A DNA stretch of 64,000 nt from NCBI RefSeq assembly GCF_000471905.2, contig NW_006500178.1, positions 335,314 through 399,313 on the forward strand, given 5' to 3'. The stretch's first letter is position 1, and each line of letters begins with the position of its first letter. The DNA comes from Amborella trichopoda (lineage: Eukaryota > Streptophyta > Magnoliopsida > Amborellales > Amborellaceae). The translations under genes and the position numbers were made by a program. The notes below the pieces were generated by a model that made no database searches, was not told where the DNA came from, and worked only from the letters and a program-made list of their open reading frames with translations. Shown here piece by piece: positions 59,001 to 63,899 of the stretch.

Positions 59001-61237
59001 TGGGACCCAAAAATTTTGTTGTTGTGGTTGATGCAGAGATACTGGACCAAAGCACATATATTTGGAAAGAACAACTTGATTACTTGGATAAGTATAGTGG
59101 TAGAGCAAACTTTGCATGGATTCTAAACCATGACACATCAAACAATATAAAAATGGAACTCAGAAAGAAAGGCTATCAATTAATGGTAAACTGGCCCTTA
59201 TACAAATCCAAACTGATCCAAATTTTGGAAACTGTGTCAGTGAAGGGGGAGACTGGATTTGCAAGGAAAACCAATGATAGAAAATCATCTCTGACATCTG
59301 AAGCTAAAACACATGAACGTGATGAAATTGATCCCATCCAATTTGATTATGATTGTTATTCCAACAGTTCTGCTACATCTGATGACGGAATTTGTGACTT
59401 AAGAAGTTGTGCACATCATCATGCTGTAAATGATGCAGAAGACGGACTTTCGACATTGCAACCTACATGTTGCAAGGGAGTTTCTTCAGATGAAAGGCGA
59501 ATTTCACACATGGAGCACTTCAATGCCTTTCGTCAAATGCCTCAAAGTTTTGTGAAGTCAGAAAATATGAATGAATCTTCAAATGCATTTGGTAAGACTT
59601 CCTATCATATGATCAGCTGTGACAGAAATGCTGAAGTTGACAAGAAGCAATTGAGGGATTCAGCATTGTGGTTAGATCCCAAATGGAAAAACAGTTGTTC
59701 CAGGGAGAATAAATGCTGCCTAATCAAATCTAGACCAGCTTACAGAAACAATGGAATATGTTTAATGCAAGAATACCCATCCAAAAGAGCGTCCTGTTCA
59801 TTTTCTATTGAGGAACCACATGGGAAGCCATTATGTAACTCCGAATGTTCAGATGCAAGTGAGTTACAAGTGGATAGAGATGATGTTCAGCCACTTTCCA
59901 CGATGCCATTTGATAATTCATGCCGAAGTTACGCAAATGGTAGATTGCAAGCAGTTCCTGATGAGTTCAATCAGAAGGATTGCAAAAGTTCCAAGATTGT
60001 TCTCTCTCCAAAGAGTTCATTACAAGGCTTGACAATACTTCTTGCTGAAGATACACCAGTCCTTCAGAGAGTGGCAACCATCATGCTCGAAAAAATGGGG
60101 GCAACAGTATTAGCAGTTGGAGATGGGCAGCAGGCTGTAGATGCCCTCAGATTCAATTCTGCAGCAGATGGCTGCAGGAGATGCAGTGCATCTCTCGAAG
60201 ATGGGAAAGCTGGATCCAACTTGCAATTGCAGGATCTTCCAGTATTTGATCTTATCCTTATGGATTGTCAGGTATTTCTGAATACTGTTCTTTCAACTGC
60301 TTCATTTAACTGAACTACTTGTACCTATTATCACGCTACTTATTCTAAGCCACAATATGCTCCCATTTTGATATGATCATATTTCAATTCATGAAATGCC
60401 AAGAATAGCTATGTTTGGTAGTATTTTCATGAAAAGGTGGCTATTTTGGGTGGTAGGATGCAAGAATTATCACATGCAAATCGACAACTCTTATGATCAA
60501 AGAAAAACCCAGCCATTTTCCCTTAATACCAATGACCAATAATTAACAATTAGGATAATTATCTGCACTCAGAAAGCTTAAAGTTGAAAAGTTTAAAGAC
60601 TAACAAATATATTTCAGTTTTACTGATTAAATGGATTCTTACAAGAAATCCTGAAAGAGAAGTCTATTTCGACCTGATGTGTATTAAAATGTCTTCAAAA
60701 CACATCCTGCATGTCGCCATCAGCAACTTTCAAATAAAACCTCAATACTGTGAGCCATTTCATTTAACATTAACTTTGCTGTGCTGGTTTCCCAAAGAGT
60801 ATGATGTGATTGGTCGACCAGAAAATCAGTTAATGAAGAAAAATTAATTATATTGCACAAATTTTTTTTAAATCCTCCTGCTTCAGACTGTTGTAGATAT
60901 GGATAATTTATTTCCTAATATTCATTTGATTTCTCGAGTTTCTTATCGACGGTTTTTTACTCTCCAAAATCTATCTGCCATTTCCATGTTCATTACTAAT
61001 CACCACTTCAAGAATCTGCAGATGCCCAGAATGGATGGTTATGAGGCAACAAAAGCAATTCGAAGGTACGAGGCGGAGACTGGAAAACACATTCCGATTG
61101 TAGCATTGACTGCACATGCAATGTCATCTGATGAAGCCAAATGCTTGGAAGTGGGCATGGATGCCTATTTGACCAAGCCAATTGATTCTAAGCAGATGGT
61201 ATCAACAATTCTCTCCCTTGTAGGAAGAGTTGACTGA
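13776..61237 (+). CDS. AHK1: AHK1-type osmosensing hybrid histidine kinase (12 exons; 5' exon absent)
   Basis: Joined exons: 13776-14018, 14106-14900, 20589-20836, 21979-22138, 27754-27880, 31623-31712, 47335-47529, 47675-47744, 56935-56977, 57856-58005, 58709-60271, 61022-61237. All junctions are GT-AG and keep frame, giving about 1,299 residues plus stop. Order: membrane segment (1-19), sensor region to about 360, second membrane segment (369-390), linker, H box with His430 in SHELRTP, N box (Asn544/Asn548), G1 box DDTGCG (615-620), F box around 626-637, G2 box GGTGLGL (645-651), pseudo-receiver-like region, then receiver with Glu1154/Asp1155, phospho-acceptor Asp1226 and Lys1280. The family is a plasma-membrane osmosensor that passes phosphate to HPt proteins. 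All key residues are present, so the gene looks functional. The usual N-terminal exon of about 80 residues is missing from the window. Numbering starts at the first in-window codon. Confidence 0.95.
14019..14105 (+). other. AHK1: stopless 87-bp intron with tandem CAGCAG acceptor
   Basis: The intron has a GTGCAC donor and ends at CAG|CAG, is a multiple of three, and has no in-frame stop. Retention would insert 29 hydrophobic residues into the sensor; the second acceptor would drop one glutamine. Confidence 0.8.
14106..14900 (+). CDS. AHK1: AHK1-like exon 3: extracytosolic sensor domain
   Basis: 265 codons if the first of two tandem acceptors (CAGCAG, 14103-14108) is used, 264 if the second is used. 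It encodes the sensor region: [13 protein letters not shown], the conserved [17 protein letters not shown] stretch, [40 protein letters not shown] and [14 protein letters not shown], all close to AHK1. The donor is GTACGT after the codons for RLPL, phase 0. The preceding intron (14019-14105) is 87 bp with no in-frame stop, so exons 2 and 3 read as one open frame. Confidence 0.95.
15229..17136 (-). mobile_element. solo LTR of Copia-A family, 5-bp TSD
   Basis: 1,908 bp starting TGAAAGGTGTGG and ending CCACACA, flanked by catga at 15224-15228 and 17137-17141. It aligns to the LTR region at 8690-10817 along much of its length. No internal domain is present, so it is the product of LTR-LTR recombination. 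It sits exactly at the boundary of the N1b purine tract and 3' LTR. Confidence 0.9.
17142..18070 (-). pseudogene. gypsy-like gag-region remnant of N1b
   Basis: The minus strand holds broken frames: a [20 protein letters not shown] region, then [20 protein letters not shown], then [15 protein letters not shown]. No protease, RT or integrase core is present. The motif is shared with N1a, so the two elements belong to one family. Confidence 0.6.
18075..18395. repeat. degenerate ~21-bp minisatellite
   Basis: Repeated units of the form ctgaaattagcaaatctcgg occur about four times below the Au SINE (18078-18170) and about once above it (from 18350). The SINE insertion duplicated one 15-bp piece of a unit. 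Confidence 0.7.
18171..18349 (-). mobile_element. Au SINE with 15-bp target-site duplication
   Basis: 179 bp, minus strand. The head is gggacttggtgtgatggtaa, a B box ggttcgagtct, ccactttgtgcat, aaggttaggacc, and the tail ccgggtaacggtccttt, in the order known for plant Au SINEs and near their usual ~180 bp. Flanked by the perfect direct repeat aaatctcggcctaaa (18156-18170, 18350-18364). Confidence 0.92.
18881..20588 (+). other. rest of intron before exon 4; no gene seen
   Basis: It contains a 27-bp exact tandem duplication (19338-19391, tgaattgagaattcatcaac unit), a CT-rich stretch 19546-19745, and an open frame at 20087-20284 ([19 protein letters not shown]) that looks protein-like but that I do not recognise. 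It may be a captured gene fragment. It ends with the acceptor of the membrane-segment exon. Confidence 0.5.
20589..20836 (+). CDS. AHK1: AHK1-like exon 4: membrane segment 2 and linker
   Basis: It starts after TTCTTCAG with [17 protein letters not shown] and ends at AACATGAG before GTAACT, phase 2. It holds the second membrane span (residues 369-390, rich in I, L, V and C), then the conserved [32 protein letters not shown] linker that leads into the H box. The split serine codon AG|T is completed by the next exon. A 5.7 kb intron full of retroelements precedes it. Confidence 0.95.
20837..21978 (+). other. intron; nothing recognised
   Basis: AT-rich intron between the linker exon and the H-box exon. 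No repeat boundary or open frame worth naming was seen. It ends at the acceptor TGTTGCAG. Confidence 0.6.
21979..22138 (+). CDS. AHK1: AHK1-like exon 5: H box / dimerisation domain
   Basis: It starts after TGTTGCAG, completes the Ser of SHELRTPM, and ends at ATCTCAGTAAG before GTGAGG, phase 0. It carries the autophosphorylated histidine (residue 430) and the second helix of the dimerisation domain, ending [13 protein letters not shown]. This is the most conserved exon in the window. Translation continues in frame past the donor for about 40 codons before a stop, so a retained intron would truncate the kinase after the H box. Confidence 0.96.
22880..23160 (-). pseudogene. copia RNase H C-terminal fragment
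   Basis: [20 protein letters not shown], then LMQEMGSTT and [16 protein letters not shown], the AEAEYRAMA...CDNQSAI block of copia RNase H. The matching N-terminal part ([17 protein letters not shown], then ADWTSSTSD) is on the other side of the inserted block, at 24395-24500. Confidence 0.85.
23160..23830. repeat. GAATC-module repeat, copy 2
   Basis: Modules gaatcccgattcgg, gaatctagattcc, gaatctcgatccc run from 23180 to 23480. A later segment at 23738-23775 (attggagtagaaatcttc then cgaatgcttcta) is repeated at 54455-54490 inside copy 3, tying the copies together beyond the modules. Inserted in Copia-B RNase H. Confidence 0.6.
23848..24050. repeat. hAT-type terminal fragment, ccgcctaggcgg class
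   Basis: It begins caatgttcaaaaag, contains gaccgcctaggcgggcgccc, and ends with tttagggcaattttagagcc. The same sequence in inverted orientation is the end of the hAT wreck at 55800-55985, so this is a solo end of the same family. Confidence 0.65.
24991..25450 (-). pseudogene. copia reverse transcriptase fragment
   Basis: RT core with [20 protein letters not shown] and QPKGFV; a broken N-terminal piece continues to 25450. Stops and shifts at several positions. Confidence 0.87.
25720..26140 (-). pseudogene. copia gag zinc-knuckle region
   Basis: A glycine/arginine-rich [12 protein letters not shown] run precedes a CxxC-type motif ([17 protein letters not shown]), as in copia gag. Broken by stops. 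Confidence 0.7.
27754..27880 (+). CDS. AHK1: AHK1-like exon 6: start of catalytic ATPase domain
   Basis: 127 bp after the acceptor GATAGTGCAG. It encodes [19 protein letters not shown], then [22 protein letters not shown], matching AHK1 with few changes. It ends in GCTG before GTATGC (phase 1). It is too short for ordinary gene finders to weigh heavily and sits only about 150 bp above the end of a copia element (22508-27599). Confidence 0.93.
28020..28260. repeat. GGATC-module repeat
   Basis: Repeated halves gggatcgagatcc, ttagatccc, taggatcaaatg, gggatcggggtcc over about 240 bp. Same style as the GAATC repeats, with GGATC/GATCC cores. Confidence 0.5.
28563..30262 (-). mobile_element. solo LTR of Copia-A family
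   Basis: It shares with the other two LTRs the gatcccatgacccac, accaataag and gtcctttc blocks and the terminal ggccacataaccccatca. cttgc borders both sides (28558-28562 and 30263-30267). The lower end does not start with the canonical TG, so the exact start is tentative. A triplicated ~30-bp unit (gccacacagtctatccagac) lies at 30109-30195. Confidence 0.7.
30585..30607 (+). other. poly(C) run
   Basis: About 20 C in a row followed by A-rich sequence. G-quadruplex potential on the minus strand; the length is unreliable in assemblies. Confidence 0.6.
30636..31283 (+). repeat. E2 repeat, copy 1 (GGATC modules at right end)
   Basis: It aligns with 42903-43497 along its length: gagaggtggacaggaccc at left, ctctccctgccctctcctat, taggtcataaaag, tatgttggtgatcc, then GGATC modules, gagctggagcgaccacctcc and a right end gtaactatg. 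About 650 bp. No coding sequence. Confidence 0.75.
31623..31712 (+). CDS. AHK1: AHK1-like exon 7: N box
   Basis: 90 bp exon after TTGCTTGTAG. It encodes [20 protein letters not shown], then [10 protein letters not shown], containing the ATP/Mg-binding N box (Asn544, Asn548). It is phase 2 at the start and phase 1 at the end, with a GTAAGT donor. It is followed by the largest intron in the window (31713-47334, 15.6 kb). Confidence 0.94.
31713..33361 (+). other. start of largest intron; no gene seen
   Basis: 1.6 kb between the N-box exon and the first MITE. Short open frames have no family resemblance. Nothing else supportable was seen. Confidence 0.55.
33362..33590. mobile_element. Mutator-like MITE with 9-bp TSD
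   Basis: 229 bp with about 50-bp terminal inverted repeats: left ggattgtctataaagagacc, right ggtctctttgtagacaatcc. The 9-bp direct repeat atttagtat lies at 33353-33361 and 33591-33599. Nine bases is the Mutator-superfamily TSD length. Confidence 0.9.
33757..37328 (-). mobile_element. hAT-1: complete-ended hAT transposon
   Basis: 3,572 bp with TIRs: left TAGTGTTTTAAAATGCGG, right end the complement of CAGTGTTTTAAAATGCGG (one mismatch at the first base). The perfect 8-bp TSD atttttat lies at 33749-33756 and 37329-37336. Subterminal regions are dense in gatgcggc/atgcgg motifs on both sides, probable transposase-binding sites. The interior holds a minus-strand transposase gene (34270-36777). Confidence 0.97.
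34270..36777 (-). pseudogene. hAT-1 transposase (BED + DUF659 + hATC)
   Basis: Minus strand, in order: [20 protein letters not shown] with a BED-like finger (36777 down; CVICLL and HLAKIFG), a DUF659/RNase H-like part (35428-36213: [55 protein letters not shown]), a middle helical segment (34963-35409), a hATC segment (about 34795-34870: [20 protein letters not shown] then SAFEHV), and an acidic tail ending near 34270. Candidate introns lie at about 34640-34780 and 34870-34960. Frame breaks: a run of T at 36523-36534 and a shift near 35428. It looks only recently inactive. Confidence 0.85.
37401..39349 (-). mobile_element. hAT-2: internally deleted hAT transposon
   Basis: 1,949 bp. TIRs: left CAGAGTTTCAAAAAGCGC, right the complement of CAGTGTTCAAAAAAGCG. 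Perfect 8-bp TSD ctattagg at 37393-37400 and 39350-39357. Subterminal regions are rich in cctaggcgg/ggcgcc motifs. The only coding content is a triple BED finger frame followed by the acidic transposase tail; DUF659 and hATC are gone. Only 72 bp from hAT-1. Confidence 0.96.
37926..38825 (-). CDS. three-BED-finger protein encoded by hAT-2
   Basis: An uninterrupted 300-codon frame from [20 protein letters not shown]. Three tandem units, each DPGxKYxYNxxPNDKN...CxxCxKxT...INRFxKHLAGxKG...CKxVPEAIR, at about residues 9-70, 100-165 and 190-255. Unit 1 has both CxxC cysteines and the His/Cys pair; unit 3 has Arg/Asn changes at the first cysteine (KRNNCGK), so it probably cannot bind zinc. The normal transposase core is missing. 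A frameshift near 37975 leaves the acidic tail ([19 protein letters not shown]) in another frame. It may be a DNA-binding competitor of full transposases, or simply a deletion remnant. Confidence 0.65.
   Translation of the reverse strand: MSSSGSSRTGDPGWKYGYNPNPNDKNCIRCIFCEKDTKGGINRFNKHLAGTKGDATPCKNVPEAIRVEIKQYMSSVKQKQEQNPCHLNRSTSTTSKRNDPGGKYGYNSKPNDKNCIRCNFCEKNTNWGINRFKKYLAGIKRNGTSCKKVPEAIRDEIRQLLNLKEPENDENEPCSMEISSPGSSRSGDPGWKYDYNLNPNDKNRIKRNNCGKDTIGDIYRFKKHLAGIKGNVAPCKNVPEATRKEIIQYLSLEKHKKIEKGRAAKTPRASSAHTSKREVEERVGGRGRFKRNREGRALY
39356..40567. mobile_element. TIR element with ~43-bp termini, non-autonomous
   Basis: Left end GGGGTGGTCAATTACCAAAT at 39356, with the right end (to 40566/7) its complement over about 43 bp with two mismatches. 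atta lies on both sides. Subterminal repeats tccggcaattcaaat occur several times at left and once at right. The interior has a CT-rich minus-strand frame (40059-40424) of unknown nature, possibly captured sequence. The right TSD of hAT-2 overlaps the first two bases of this element, so hAT-2 landed exactly on its left edge. Confidence 0.8.
40568..41420. other. intron; nothing firm
   Basis: It contains a tRNA-like stretch (40920-41020: taggtccgaagggttgcatg, gagttctaatcc, then T-rich) that may be an old SINE. No protein resemblance. Confidence 0.45.
42340..42590. repeat. GGATC-module repeat
   Basis: Units gtgggatcggtatcaaatcc, gatcgggattgggatcgcgg, gaaatcgagatcc and gggatcgaacaat over 250 bp. 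Confidence 0.5.
42903..43497 (+). repeat. E2 repeat, copy 2
   Basis: Pair of the repeat at 30636-31283, same orientation: gagaggtggacatgaccc, then ctctccctgccctctcttgc, taggtcataaaaa, tgttggtgatccatgg and a right end ttggtaactatag. Inside hAT-3. A CT-rich stretch follows (43500-43830). Confidence 0.75.
46259..47334 (+). other. end of largest intron; no gene seen
   Basis: No recognised repeat or protein. It ends with acceptor TGGGAATAG at 47334, followed by the ATP-lid exon. Confidence 0.55.
47335..47529 (+). CDS. AHK1: AHK1-like exon 8: variable ATP-lid region and G1 box
   Basis: It starts after TGGGAATAG and reads [11 protein letters not shown], then a lysine-rich variable stretch, then [11 protein letters not shown]. 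It ends at GGCTGTG before GTATGT (phase 1). AHK1 has a similar insert between HIILRGWC and [11 protein letters not shown], so the lysine-rich segment is a family feature and not an artefact. Confidence 0.94.
47675..47744 (+). CDS. AHK1: AHK1-like exon 9: F box
   Basis: 70 bp exon after TTTATGTAG. It encodes [20 protein letters not shown], then TRM. It ends CGAAT before GTATGT, phase 2; the Met codon AT|G is completed in the next exon. The first variable residue differs from AHK1 (which has Asp where this has Ile), outside catalytic positions. Confidence 0.93.
47745..48860 (+). other. start of 9.2-kb intron; nothing recognised
   Basis: AT-rich sequence after the F-box exon. No open frame or terminal repeat was seen before the GGATC modules at 48880. 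Confidence 0.5.
48880..49900. repeat. GGATC-module repeats, two clusters
   Basis: 48880-49210 (taggatcgacggatctaagc, gggatcgatgtccgc, gggatcaagttcc, gggagcgagatcc) and 49690-49900 (taggatcgagaccc, gagcggatcctgaag). An AT-rich spacer lies between. Confidence 0.5.
50050..50870 (+). pseudogene. Copia-C integrase fragment
   Basis: The + strand reads [20 protein letters not shown], then [10 protein letters not shown], then [20 protein letters not shown] and [20 protein letters not shown]: copia integrase core and C-terminus with stops. Its likely continuation, copia RNase H, is at 55990-56540, beyond a hAT. Confidence 0.85.
53261..53486. mobile_element. Mutator-like MITE, second copy
   Basis: Left ggattgtatacaatgagacc, right ggtctcattgtatcc: same family as 33362-33590, about 226 bp. 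A ttattaat direct repeat lies near both ends (53252 and 53495), offset on the right by a few extra bases. An (AT)n run follows at 53515-53537. Confidence 0.82.
53895..54010 (+). repeat. possible old tRNA-derived SINE
   Basis: A tRNA-like pair of boxes (tggtggtttgccattttagc and gagttcgaaactt) spaced as in SINEs; no poly(A) or TSD seen. Confidence 0.35.
54080..55222. repeat. GAATC-module repeat, copy 3 (TIR-ended)
   Basis: Left end CATAGTTGCCGGAATC at 54080, right end TTCCAACAACTATG at 55222: inverted CATAGTTG. Modules such as ggaatctcgattc and aaactcgattcctt recur at 54120-54440 and 54800-55190. Shared interior with copy 2. No clear TSD. Confidence 0.6.
55455..55496 (+). other. GGGGAA-rich tract
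   Basis: gaaggggaaggggaagggga followed by runs of eight and nine G in hAT-4 C-terminal sequence; G-quadruplex potential. Confidence 0.5.
55990..56540 (+). pseudogene. Copia-C RNase H fragment
   Basis: The + strand reads [18 protein letters not shown] (56155-56215), then LDDPGAISL and, after a frameshift, [16 protein letters not shown] (about 56323-56372), and a C-terminal piece [17 protein letters not shown]. This is copia RNase H. It is collinear with the integrase at 50050-50870 if hAT-4 is removed. Confidence 0.82.
56935..56977 (+). CDS. AHK1: AHK1-like exon 10: 43-bp microexon with G2 box
   Basis: It begins after TTTTCTAG and ends ACCTTG before GTAAGA. It encodes the end of a Met codon plus [14 protein letters not shown], the G2 nucleotide-binding loop. 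The preceding intron is 9.2 kb and the next 0.9 kb, so this 14-codon exon is easily missed. Frame and residues fit AHK1 ([14 protein letters not shown]). Confidence 0.93.
57000..57855 (+). other. intron; nothing recognised
   Basis: 0.9 kb intron between G2 microexon and the end of the kinase domain. Includes a T-run before 57750. It ends in acceptor ATTCTTCAG. Confidence 0.5.
57856..58005 (+). CDS. AHK1: AHK1-like exon 11: end of kinase domain and linker
   Basis: 150 bp after ATTCTTCAG, phase 0 both ends. It encodes [20 protein letters not shown], then [13 protein letters not shown] and a polar linker ending QQKLM. It closes the HATPase_c domain. The donor is GTAAGT. Confidence 0.92.
58006..58708 (+). 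other. intron; nothing recognised
   Basis: 0.7 kb, AT-rich, normal pyrimidine tract before acceptor ATTTGCAG. Confidence 0.6.
58709..60271 (+). CDS. AHK1: AHK1-like exon 12: pseudo-receiver-like region, linker and first part of receiver
   Basis: 521-codon exon after ATTTGCAG. The first part ([20 protein letters not shown]) to about codon 170 matches the receiver-like middle region of AHK1, including [20 protein letters not shown] and the [14 protein letters not shown] stretch. A long low-conservation polar and cysteine-rich linker follows. The receiver begins at [20 protein letters not shown] and runs to FDLILMDCQ, with acidic residues 1154/1155 and phospho-Asp 1226. The linker is longer than in Arabidopsis. 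Donor GTATTT. Confidence 0.95.
60272..61021 (+). other. last intron; nothing recognised
   Basis: 0.75 kb intron that splits the receiver between DCQ and MPRMDG, the same place as in AHK1 genes by sequence. No repeat ends seen. Confidence 0.6.
61022..61237 (+). CDS. AHK1: AHK1-like exon 13 (last): C-terminal half of receiver, stop
   Basis: It starts after AATCTGCAG with [20 protein letters not shown] and ends LSLVGRVD with TGA at 61235-61237. It contains the conserved [20 protein letters not shown] stretch and the LTKPID lysine (1280). The C-terminus is shorter by several residues than Arabidopsis AHK1 after the last helix. Confidence 0.96.
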   Translation: MPRMDGYEATKAIRRYEAETGKHIPIVALTAHAMSSDEAKCLEVGMDAYLTKPIDSKQMVSTILSLVGRVD

Positions 61238-61445
61238 TTCTTACTACTACCCAGCCAAGCATGCTTGTGGTATTTCATGAATAGACAAGACAAAGATGAA
61301 CATTGAGGCTCCAAGCTACGATCTGAAGGCCCAACTAAAATGGAAGTTTACAAAGAAATGTATATTAAAAGTTCTAATGTAACCATCATTCTTACTCGTG
61401 TCTCATAATTGTGCTTGTAATGATCAAATTTGGCAGAATCCAAGG

Positions 61446-61451
61446 AATAAA
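61446..61451 (+). terminator. candidate poly(A) signal of AHK1-like gene
   Basis: AATAAA lies about 210 bp after the stop codon in otherwise unremarkable sequence. Plant poly(A) signals are degenerate, so this is only positional support; no transcript evidence is available here. Confidence 0.35.
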
Positions 61452-62251
61452 ATCCTTGACATTCTTCGTGCACAATAAACGTGTAGTATAACTTACAACT
61501 TCTAGACCACAATAATACTCGAATTATGAACCTATCCACATTGTCTCCAACCACTAACTTAAAATCATCCCAGATCTAATAGTTGGGAGTATAGAACCAT
61601 CGTTTTCTTCCTAATTCATATGGTGAACCTTTTGATGGCCGTGGTCACCTACACGAGTTTCATGAGGTGCTTAGGTGGCCTCATGGGTTCATTCTCAACC
61701 TGAAATCTCAACCCGAATGGAGAAGCCTGCAGCTTAGGTTAACCTGTGACCCCATTGATTAGGTCCTAAACAACAGTACTTCCAGGAGATGATGAATAAC
61801 ACAACCTATGGGCCCTCAAGAAGACAAAATTGAAATGGTTTTTTACCAGATTCCCGTGATCCAAAGACCAGACCGGATCTTGAAAGAGCTGATCAGGGTT
61901 TGCAAATTATGGTCTCACCAAACAAACCATAGAAACCATTGGGATGGCTCTGAAAATTCTACATGTCTCATGATTGACAAAGACCGTGCCTCAGGTGTCA
62001 CTACCACTTAAAAAATGTGAGCCCTGAAACATCAGGGAATGACATCAATCAATAACTGTTATCCCATGTAGGTCAAAAACAGATCCAAATTAGAATTTAT
62101 TTGATAAAAGTAGTTTACGTTCTAGTTTCTCAATTTAAATTGAGATTTGTTGAAACCTCAGAAACAGGTGAAAAACACCTGAATATGTAACTCTTGCTCT
62201 GACTAACTATATTAAGTTACTCAATTCCCTTTGAGGATTCTTTGTAAAGGG
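61452..62251. other. downstream flank; no gene seen
   Basis: Sequence after the candidate poly(A) signal and before the hAT-type MITE. A short frame at 61808-62011 has no resemblance to a known family. Confidence 0.5.
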
Positions 62252-63024
62252 CAGTGTTTAAAAACCTGGCGAGTCGACTCGGAGTTTGATTTCCCTCTTA
62301 ATTGGACTCGGTTACATTTGGTCTCCCACCCCCTTTATTTTCATTAAAAAATAACATTTTGTAGCCCTTCGTTAATGGCTTCTTGTAACCATTTTTCACA
62401 CACTGGTCTTCTAGCCCCGTGTCAAATGTACAAACAAATGTTATGGAAACCAATTTAGGGTGGAATTTTATGATAAAAAACTTGCAATTATGAAACTCAA
62501 AACTGCCTTTCTATCGATTTCTCCTTCAATAATCCATCGAAGTTTCTGAAATTTGTTTCAAAGTGAATGTTTTACATCCCTCTACCAAGTTTGTATCATG
62601 ATTTGCAGGATTGACGCCTTTGCTCAAAAGAGATCTTGATTTGAAATTTTGGGAGTTTTGTTAACCCAAACCAGAAAAATCTTTGATTTCTCACTTTTGA
62701 CCAAATTAGCTCAAATTTGTCCCAAGATGTTCCTGTGATATTGATCTACAAAACCCCTAAAAGATTTTTTTTTTTTGTATCAAAACAAAAAATCTCATTT
62801 ATGGTTCAGTGGTTATTTTGGGGGTATTTTTTTGTGACGATTTTAATATTCCTCCAATATGAAATCAGTGTTTTGATTCTGAATTCTAAGATTTTGTGTA
62901 GTTTGATGTTTTTTTTGGGCATCTCTTTTCTCTTTTTCTTTTGCCTCTGTTATTGTTTAATATTGGCCGAGTTAACCCGGGGGCAGGCACCCGGTTCAGG
63001 TCCCCGAGCCAGGTTTTGAACACA
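62252..63024. mobile_element. hAT-type MITE
   Basis: Left end CAGTGTTTAAAAACCTGGCG with gagtcgactcgg; right end ccgagccaggttttgaacac (63004-63023). Termini are imperfect inverted matches, rich in cgag/cccggg. The flanks gtaaaggg (62244-62251) and ctaaagag (63025-63032) match at 6 of 8. No transposase. Confidence 0.7.
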
Positions 63025-63710
63025 CTAAAGAGTAAGTCACTTGTTGTTGACCTATGTTCTTCCAAAACCTGTAAATAAGAATATTGATGGTGGCTATCGA
63101 GTAGTTAAATTTTCGAATACCAGATGAAAAGTAGTAAGTGGGATTTTATTGCTGTAAGCGAATTAATTTTAGAAAATTTCAACAGCCATGCCCATATGGT
63201 AAAACACATGGAGCAAGGGAGCTGTAGCTTTTGAGAGACGAGTGGATGCAGGTTCAAGGAAACCAGCCTTCTAGGAAACCGTTCCGTGTCAGAGAGTCAC
63301 CCATTCCTGATATATTGAGGGAACTAGGTTTCTTGAAAACCGATTCGGATCAAGCAATTCTAATCCAGATGGACTTTTTCCTTGGTTGTTTCAAAATCCT
63401 GAGAAATTTATCGTTATGCTATCTACAAATAACTCGTCCTGCCATTCCGGGAATATTCAGTAATGAAATATGGCCTGGACTCAAATTAACCCAAAATGGA
63501 TAAATAAAGGCAAGAATCAAATTAACATAATAGAGATTATGTTATGCCACATTCCAAAATTGGTTTTTGAAGCAATCCACAAACAGTAGATTGCCTTTGG
63601 AGTCTTCTGGCGTCTACATGCACAAGTTTTTCAGAAGATAGATAAAACTCAACAAATTGGTTTGGGCCTACTGAGACATGGCTCAACAGAAAGCCTGTCC
63701 TATCAAGTAT
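63025..63710. other. flank; no gene seen
   Basis: A tRNA-like block (63183-63290: gccatgcccatatggtaaaa, gcaggttcaagg) may be an old SINE. Nothing else supportable. Confidence 0.4.
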
Positions 63711-63712
63711 CA

Positions 63713-63827
63713 TCCTATACAACCTAATTTTGTTAGCACGGTGACTATTATATTAAAGACTTGACCACGTTAACAATAGTATCTAAAATAATAGTCAACA
63801 TGCTAACAAAATTAGGGAGCATAGGAT
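63713..63827. repeat. long hairpin / tiny foldback MITE
   Basis: Left arm atcctatacaacctaatttt and onward to gtgactattat pairs with right arm ataatagtcaacatgctaac and onward to attagggagcataggat; arms of about 43-50 bases, loop about 25. It may be a foldback MITE or a source of a hairpin RNA. Confidence 0.7.
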
Positions 63828-63899
63828 TCATGTAGCTGATTTCAGAGCCATAGACTCCTCTGCTCAGATGTGAGCTCGCCAACCTCAGATCTGAGGTCG

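Noticed and set aside
60899-61237. A small stand-alone response regulator
   Set aside because: The first 41 codons are intron; the rest is the second half of the kinase receiver, after a clean acceptor.
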